Of a stretch of 64,000 bases of DNA, positions 58,145 through 64,000 are shown piece after piece (position 1 is the first letter of the stretch; each line of letters opens with the position of its first letter). The position numbers and the translations under genes are program-made. Source of the DNA: Massospora cicadina (Eukaryota > Entomophthoromycota > Entomophthoromycetes > Entomophthorales > Entomophthoraceae); contig JAKSZP010013559.1 in assembly GCA_022478985.1 (NCBI GenBank), positions 1-64,000 on the forward strand, given 5' to 3'. The notes beneath the pieces are model-generated. The model searched no databases. It was not told the origin of the DNA and saw nothing but the letters and a program-made list of their open reading frames with translations.

Positions 58145-59086
58145 TTCAGAAAATCGCTTTTCCGGCGACTTTGGGCTCTGCTGGTCAGCAGGCCAACCAG
58201 TATGAAAACTGGTCAGCCCTTGCCGTTTTGCCTTAGGCATGGGGCCAGAAGCGCCATCTGATCCCCTGGCATGTCACCCACACCATTTGGGGATCCCCCA
58301 GCCTAACCCCCAACAAACAAGAATAAACATAAACTTAATTTAAAAAGGTATATTATGCAAAGTGAGATCTTACATGAAAGGGAAGCTCCAGATATTTATA
58401 TTTACAAAAGGGCTACTGCACCCATTGCCAACCTATCAGCTCAACGCTGGACCTTCCAGCCAACCACTCCCTCGTTACCGCTGTTCTGACTCTTCCTGGC
58501 ATTGGCCCTCCCACCCCATCCTTCCCAATGACCAACTTTTAGTTTTGGCTCATCCTCAGCATTTAGTCTATGGTGAGCTGTATAATTGTTAAATATAAAT
58601 TGTTATAAAATTGGAACCAACTTAGTAAATATGCGCCAGAAACATCCTTGGATGCTTGGTAAACTCAGGATTTCTTGGCTTCTTGCTGACACATGCTTCG
58701 ACTTGTCATAGTCAATCATTTGTGAATCGCCTTTCTCAAGCATTATTTGATTATTATATATGAGGCGCTGGAAACAACCTCAGCCACCTCAAACTCAAGA
58801 TTGTCAGTTTCCGCCAACATCAAATACTTAATACAAATGGATCATCCTTGGCTACTAGTTGCCAGTGATCCTTATACCTAATTTGGGACAGTAATTAGCC
58901 CGCTTGAACCTAACTTACCAACTCGGCGGAACACTAATTTCAGCTTAACCCAATTGGGTAGCAACTAACCAGCATTTATTGAAACAACCAAAAATTTAGT
59001 CAATAAACCATTCCTCCAGGATTGGCCATTTCCTTCTAAATAACACTAAATCATTTGAGAAATCCATCTAGTTAAAATTCTGACAG
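58145..59086 (-). repeat. D-mini 3' LTR (942 bp)
   Basis: Starts TGTCAGAATTTTAAC and ends AAGCGATTTTCTGAA on the minus strand. It matches the solo LTR at 45743-46331 plus 35824-36177. Confidence 0.87.
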
Positions 59087-59249
59087 CTCCTCCCACTTAA
59101 CCAGACGGTATTCCTCCAGCACAATCCACCCTGATGGTGGGCCAAGAACATCCCAGCGCCCCCTCAAAGGAGCGCCAGGTCCAAACTAGTGGTTTTCGCC
59201 ACCTCCTATGCTGTCCTCCAACTACATGGGCAGCCCACCAGAGAAGCCC

Positions 59250-59267
59250 CTTGTAGTGAGCACCAAT
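59250..59267 (-). other. D-mini primer-binding site
   Basis: TTGGTGCTCACTACAAGG follows the 5' LTR end AACA on the minus strand. Confidence 0.8.
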
Positions 59268-60379
59268 GTTAAAAAATCGCTTTTCCAACAATAGGGGCTC
59301 CACTAGTGTGCCAGGCCAACCAGTATGGAGACTGGCTGAAACTTGCTGTTTTGCCTTCATTTGCATATCAATCCCTACAAGTCCATGTCCAACCTACCAA
59401 CCTAGCAGACCAACAACTTCGCCTTAGCCCCATGGTCCCTCAGGGAGTGCACCAATGGTCCTCAGCCCCCCTCATGGGTGGCTCGACCCCTTGCTCCTTC
59501 TCCCTCATGACCAATCACCAGCCCCTCTTAGGTGCACCCCGGTGAATCCATCCCCCATCCTGGGCAGCTATGGCACTCCCGCGTTGCACCACCCTCATGG
59601 CAGACTGCCATCAGCACATTGTCATTGGTGGCTGGTTGGCCAGGTTTCCATCAGTTCCTTGTAAATATGAAGTATGGGAGCTGGCAATGGCCACTCCAGG
59701 TGCATGACCTTGCGCATACTTTGGGGATCTCTAGTCCCACCCCTATCCACTTAGTGGCATTTGCTACTTCAGATATATAAAAAGTGGGTGAAAGAGAGAT
59801 CTTTATTTAAAGGTAACGACTATTTATACTCTAGGCTCTTGCGCCTATTAAAACCCCTCAGCCATCCAAATTTGGAACTTCAACAAATTATCAGTCATCC
59901 ATAATAATGACTTTCTCCCATTCCACTCATCCCAATCACCAAATATTAGGTCAACTCATCCTCGGCATGAGTTGCCAGTCAGCATATATAAATTACTATT
60001 TTTATAAATACTTTGAGCATTCTTGGCATAAGTTTCTAGTACTCTGATTTGGACAGCAAAATCATAGTTGGATGATTGATAACAAATACGTTGGCTTTTC
60101 ATCAGAAAATCCTACAATCAGCCATGATGGAAGTCAGCTTTGAACTAGGATCATCAGATGGTTATAACGAATATGTCAGCTTTCCACAAAAAAATTTTCA
60201 CAATCATCCACGATTGGCAGTTGGCATATATTTAGGATTCCACTGAACTCAAACGATTAATATTATACATTAAAAAATAATATCAAACTAGTTGATTAGC
60301 TGGCAGTCACACCCATTTAGCTGAAACCCCTAATTCTGATATTATTGGGAGGAATCCATCTGGTTAAATTTTCTGAAAA
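59268..60379 (-). repeat. D-mini 5' LTR (1,112 bp)
   Basis: Ends AAGCGATTTTTTAACA on the minus strand, then the primer-binding site. It is 170 bp longer than the 3' LTR and has a GC-rich stretch at about 59390-59640 that the other D LTRs lack. Confidence 0.82.
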
Positions 60380-60384
60380 TTATT

Positions 60385-60806
60385 ATTGGTAAATGTTGAC
60401 ACCATGGATTGATGTAAGTTTCAATAAGGTCAGATTGCTGTCTTCATGGCGATGTGAGTGTCAAAATTGCTCATGTTGTTATCTTTCATCAGGATTTTCA
60501 CTTCTTTATAGAAACGGTTGGTAAATTCTCCTAAGGTTTCATCTTTACAGAAATTTACTCCCATGAACTCCTGCTTTCATTTAGCCATTCTTTTGGGGAT
60601 GTCAAGTTTCTTCATAATTGCATTTTATGCCTCATTATATGACCAATTTTCTCCTCAAAAATGGGGTAATACCAAGTTTAGACAAGCAGTATCTAGACAA
60701 CTGATAATAGTAACGGTTTTTGGCAATCACTGCAACCAAAAATGGTCATTTTAAATTATCTGAAGAAAACTGGGGCATTATTCTGATGAAAGGGTGGCAA
60801 TTTTGG
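60385..60806 (-). pseudogene. Gypsy G gag, core part
   Basis: Starts KLPPFHQNNAP near 60800 and continues with LGEFTNRFYKEVKILM near 60530. It is homologous to the gypsy E gag core. Stops interrupt it. Everything upstream of KLPPF is lost at the junction with the Z-family LTR. Confidence 0.72.
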
Positions 60807-61687
60807 TGTCATGGCTTGATGACATGATTGAGGGTACCAACTGTAAAGATAAAGCTGTTCGTTAGGAGGCCTAAAGGGTCAAATTGCAAGGCCTTCCTGA
60901 CCTAAGACATACCCTGGACCAACGCTATGTGTAGGTGAGATATGTCCAGGTTGGTCCTGTGGCTGTGTGTGATGCTCAGCCTTGTGTTATAGCAAGGGTG
61001 TTAAAATGCACCATCTATATCACAAGTAACAATAGTTTGATTTGGTTGATTGGCAAACAGGGTTTTTAAACCCATTTTATTTTGATATTTTTAAATTAAG
61101 CTAACCTAACCCACAATCAATAACTCAAGTTTGGTCAATCTCGAGCTACAGTACCCTGGCCAATGGAAGCATGCGCCTATTTGTGCACTTAGACTTAGCA
61201 TTACTTCTGCCAATTGATAATTCCCCCTATTGTTTAAATATGTTTCTTGAGAGTAACTTTCTTGTTGGTCACCTTTACTAACAATAATTCCCCCGTCAGT
61301 TTATGTTTTAATATGGTTCCTTAGGCAAACCTGTTCACGGATCTCCTCAAGGAGGTCTCTAACAGCGTTGGTCAGTTTATTTTAATTAAAGTATTTCCCA
61401 TATCAGGTGCACTGCTGGGTTGCCTGGTCCCCTCCAGACCAAAGCACTCAAGCACTTCTGCACCAATATGCACTTAGTTGTGGACTCCCTGTTGGGGTCC
61501 AAAACAAGTTTTGTTATTCATATACTTTCTCCTACTATATACCTCGCTGTACACCCTTGCCCTGGGTCCCTTTTGCTATGGCATCCTCCATGGTGCCCTG
61601 TTTACCATCTTGCTAATGACTAGCTCCCTAGCGGGGTGTGGCGGTGCATATTGCACCACCTCGCTGGGAATGGGAGAGTTACAAACA
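60807..61687 (+). repeat. LTR of the chromovirus Z family, opposite orientation (881 bp)
   Basis: Homologous along its full length to the Z 3' LTR at 15661-16537 but on the plus strand. It starts TGTCATGGCTTGATG and ends GAGAGTTACAAACA. No internal Z sequence adjoins it, so it is a solo LTR or a fragment. The flanks TTTGG and CTCTC do not match, so the way it arrived is unclear. Open frames inside it (61420-61623 and 61478-61714) are probably not genes. Confidence 0.7.
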
Positions 61688-62400
61688 CTCTCCTTACATA
61701 AATTAACTAACTAATTTATTTTATGTGCACAAGAATTATCCATGTGGTGCTTTTTCTGAGTGCGAATTGAGTGTGCCTGCCATTTTTCATGGCCTCAATG
61801 GGGCTCACCACCATTTTTCATTTGGCCAAGGTTTGGTGCATCTTGGCGTTGTTCTTGCTACCTCCAACTAGGAAGTGCCATTCTTCTTGCTCATACCTGG
61901 TGGATTCATATGCTTTGCAATCTGGGTGTCATGATTCCCTGACTTTCCCTAACTTTAATAAAATCAAACTAATTAAAGTGTTTTTTTCTCAGCACCGCAT
62001 TCAGATGGTGCAGGCAGGATTATTGACAAAGGGCCTGGTGGTGATGGCCTTGGATAATGATGCACAACCTGCCGCCAAATTGGGTATGGGGTCATTCACA
62101 TTCCAAAACACGTTTTATAACGCTAATTTTTTTTATAAAACGAGCCAAATATCATCTCTTGTGGATCTAGTTTTGAACCAATTTCAGTATACCAAGTCAC
62201 CCCAGAGAACCCGCGATTGACTCCCAACATGATCTGCAGAATACAGGAGGTAAAAAAGATTTTACTTTTACAATAATAAAGTGTTTATGCGATTGCTGAA
62301 GTTATGGTGATATGTGTGGCCTCAGTATAAGAGTGGCCAATTATCCCTCTTCATTATATGATGCAAAAACCTATCCTAAGGCATGCTTATTCCTGTTGAA
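61688..62400 (+). other. Unassigned block with a 149-codon open frame
   Basis: The frame at 61771-62220 is open for 149 codons. The first third is hydrophobic (HLAKVWCILALFLLPP) and the rest mixed. I do not recognise it and saw no second copy in the window. Base composition does not set it apart, so coding is doubtful. Confidence 0.25.
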
Positions 62401-63507
62401 AAATTTTCAGGTGAAGTATTGGCGTTATTTTCTTTGAATAAAGATTATCTGGAAAAAAATTCTCACTTTGATATTTGAAATCAAAGCCAAATTTAAATTT
62501 TTCAAAAAAACAAAAAACAGCCACTTGATCAAGCCAAAATTACTGATGTCAATGCTGTTGACGCCTGCTGCCCTGGTGTGGGGTGGTGCTCTGCCCACTG
62601 CCGTTTTTTGGCCGCCACTGAAGCGCGCCCAGGCTGGCTCTGTTACCCCTCTAATGCTACTGGGCGTTATGTCCCCCCTCAGGACTTGGCCTACCACTTT
62701 GCAACCACCCAGGTGGTGCTCCCCTGGAGTAATCTGTGTTTTGGCCTTCAGGTCAAATATGGGAATTTTTTCCCATATGCAAGCGCAGCCATCATTGAGA
62801 TGGCCACGGTGGTTTTTAAACCTACCAGTTTTATTGAATTATGCCCCTTTAAGGTGTATTTTGACCTCAACTTCCGCTCTGAAGCTGATGCAATGGCAGC
62901 AGTAAAGCTGCCATTAATTTTAAAAATGATCCGCTTCCCATAGTTTGCACCCAGCTCCCAGATGAGGCCACATTGGTAATCCAGTTTTCCGGGTTGCCTT
63001 CCCATCTCTCCCTGAGCACTTCTGCCACAAACTCATGAAGGTTTTTGTAACGCACTGGCTCCTTCTAATGAGCCACGAATGAGTTGGGCAACAGGATCCA
63101 TGTTAAAGACCATAAGGCTGACAGGACTCCTGATACTACTCTCCTGGTGCGCGCGCTACAAGATTGGACAAGCACCCCCTGGAAGACAGTTGCAAGTATA
63201 CTTAACCCCAGCAACATGCCTTGACTCCAAGACAAGGTATAAAGGGAGGCAATAGCCCTCCCAAGCTCACTCTCAAAGTCCAATTCTTGTTGATTTAAGC
63301 CAAACATGGCTGCAGTTAGGCAATACCTTTAAAATAAACCCAAATTATAAATATATGAATTTTAGGCTCTTTTATTTAATATTTAGCCGAGTTGATAGAA
63401 AACAGAACTGAGAAGCCTCCAGCTCCCAGTTCCTTCCTATATAAACATGCTAAAAGCTAAAATAAAATATAATATAAGCTTATGGTGCCAACTTGAATGA
63501 TGTTTGG
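62401..63507. other. GC-richer unassigned block with open frames on both strands
   Basis: The stretch 62550-63310 is GC-richer than its neighbours. On the plus strand 62578-62943 is open for 121 codons. On the minus strand 63065-63307 is open for 80 codons with two hydrophobic segments (MLLGLSILATVFQGVLV and VLSALWSLTWILL), followed after a stop by NLHEFVAEVLRERWEGNP in the next part. Neither was recognised. It may be a repeat related to family H or a decayed gene. Confidence 0.3.
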
Positions 63508-63870
63508 TGTAAACTTTACAGCAGGATCGCGGAATCTTTACTCAATGGTTCCGTACCAGTTCCAATCCTCAACAGTTTCGCACCAGTTCCATTTCAAATC
63601 CCAATCAAACCGCGAAACTCCCAAGCACCCATTTCATTCCATTCTTGATTTGAATCCAAATCAAATCTCGAAACTACCCATCTTACTCGTTTTCCGTTTT
63701 GTTCTGACTTGGACGCCCATCTTGCTCCTTGGCCTACTCCAAGCTCCGGCCCCTTAGGCGTCCTTGCCAGAACCAACGCCCCCTCCTCCTCCATAAATAC
63801 AGACACAGCCTGCCCTGTCTTACCAAAGATCAGGGCAATGTGATGCTGAGGATAGACCTCAACTGTCACA
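63508..63870 (-). repeat. Chromovirus W 3' LTR (363 bp)
   Basis: On the minus strand it starts TGTGACAGTTGAGG directly after the purine tract AGGGGGGTGA and ends AAAGTTTACA, an inverted TGTRA..TTACA pair. The partner LTR lies outside the window. Confidence 0.65.
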
Positions 63871-64000
63871 TCACCCCCCTAGACAGGAAGAACTCTTGGA
63901 TTTTCTCAGGACATTGGGAACAATCCCTAGCTGACTGCCATGTGGACTCCTCAATAGGATGACCCACCCAACGTACCAAGAATGAATGACGTCCTCGCAC
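63866..64000 (-). CDS. Chromovirus W pol, C-terminal chromodomain (partial)
   Basis: An uninterrupted stretch of 44 codons to the window edge reads RHSFLVRWVGHPIEESTW and then PEKIQEFFLSRG: the second half of a chromodomain with its Trp residues. The stop codon falls within the first bases of the LTR. It is a different family from chromovirus Z, with different sequence and a shorter LTR. Whether the rest of pol is intact cannot be seen. Confidence 0.8.
   Translation of the reverse strand: MRGRHSFLVRWVGHPIEESTWQSARDCSQCPEKIQEFFLSRGVM

Larger units (their letters stand above)
58145..60379 (-). mobile_element. D-mini: non-autonomous LTR element with a 181-bp interior
   Basis: On the minus strand the order is 5' LTR (60379-59268), primer-binding site, about 180 bp of non-coding interior, purine tract GTGGGAGGAGC and 3' LTR (59086-58145). 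The duplication TTATT is at 58140-58144 and 60380-60384. There is no gag or pol, so it must have used proteins of another element, as TRIM elements do, but with much longer LTRs. It interrupts gypsy G gag in frame. Confidence 0.88.
28558..60806 (-). mobile_element. Gypsy G: decayed minus-strand gypsy element split by nested insertions
   Basis: The remnant pieces on the minus strand are gag 60806-60385 and 58139-57900, protease 57544-57320, RT 56290-55860, RNase H 55800-55339 and 46551-46337, integrase 35818-34700, a 3' non-coding part 29268-28849 and the 3' LTR 28848-28558. Between them sit LINE 1, a D-family LTR with gypsy E inside, gypsy C with LINE 2 inside, and a small D-family element. 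The 5' LTR and primer-binding site of G were not found; the left part of its gag ends at the Z-family LTR at 60807. Total G sequence left is about 6 kb. Confidence 0.82.

Noticed and set aside
58145..59086. 5' LTR of gypsy G
   Set aside because: It adjoins gag with no primer-binding site, has a purine tract on its other side, and carries its own TTATT duplication; it is the 3' LTR of D-mini.
61420..61714. Membrane-protein gene suggested by similarity to the reverse complement of 15661-16040
   Set aside because: The similarity covers a whole 880-bp LTR and shows up in every frame on both strands; it is LTR homology, not protein conservation.

Overview
This is a eukaryotic, repeat-dominated window with an AT-rich background. 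I can support only one host gene: a UMPH-1 type pyrimidine 5'-nucleotidase on the minus strand (3680-4663), with two short GT-AG introns of 75 and 39 bp and two single-base frame disruptions. Almost everything else is retrotransposon: Ty3/gypsy LTR elements of several families, two chromodomain gypsy elements (chromoviruses), two copies of an APE-type LINE, one tRNA-derived SINE and several unclassified dispersed repeats. The short introns, chromoviruses and LINE type would fit a large, transposon-bloated genome such as an early-diverging fungus, but the sequence does not fix the lineage. There is nothing bacterial: no operons, CRISPR, rRNA or true tRNA genes.

Layout. 1-900: right end of an unclassified repeat (family H). 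900-3650: AT-rich DNA with hairpin motifs in imperfect repeats, and a GC-rich core between 31-bp inverted arms. 3680-4663: the host gene. 5176-5303: SINE with a 16-bp target-site duplication (TSD). 5485-12826: gypsy A (+), complete but decayed. 13184-14640: H copy 2. 15661-19878: chromovirus Z (-), 5'-truncated, with a solo LTR of family C inside it. 19879-26424: gypsy B (+). 26637-28540: H copy 3. 28558-60806: gypsy G (-), a roughly 6-kb remnant blown apart by later insertions. 60807-61687: an LTR of the Z family. 61688-63507: unassigned. 63508-64000: 3' end of another chromovirus (W, -).

The main result is the order of events inside gypsy G. G received, at separate sites: LINE copy 1 (29287-34552, 18-bp TSD); a family-D LTR (35824-46331, TSD CTCTC) that itself received gypsy E (36178-45742, TSD CCTGG); gypsy C (46552-55333, TSD ACAAY) that itself received a 5'-truncated LINE copy 2 (52406-54622, 16-bp TSD) at its polypurine tract/3' LTR boundary; and a tiny non-autonomous family-D element (58145-60379, TSD TTATT). 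In the three coding-region cases (D LTR, C, D-mini) removing the insert plus one TSD copy joins the G reading frame again, which supports the reconstruction.

All full gypsy families here (A, B, C, D, E) share the same primer-binding site, TGGTGCTCACTACAGG or a near variant, so they use one common tRNA primer. Every element has internal stops, frameshifts or lost catalytic residues; none looks active. I found no convincing new cellular system. The least explained parts are family H, the hairpin repeats at 1.7-2.45 kb and the block at 61.7-63.5 kb.
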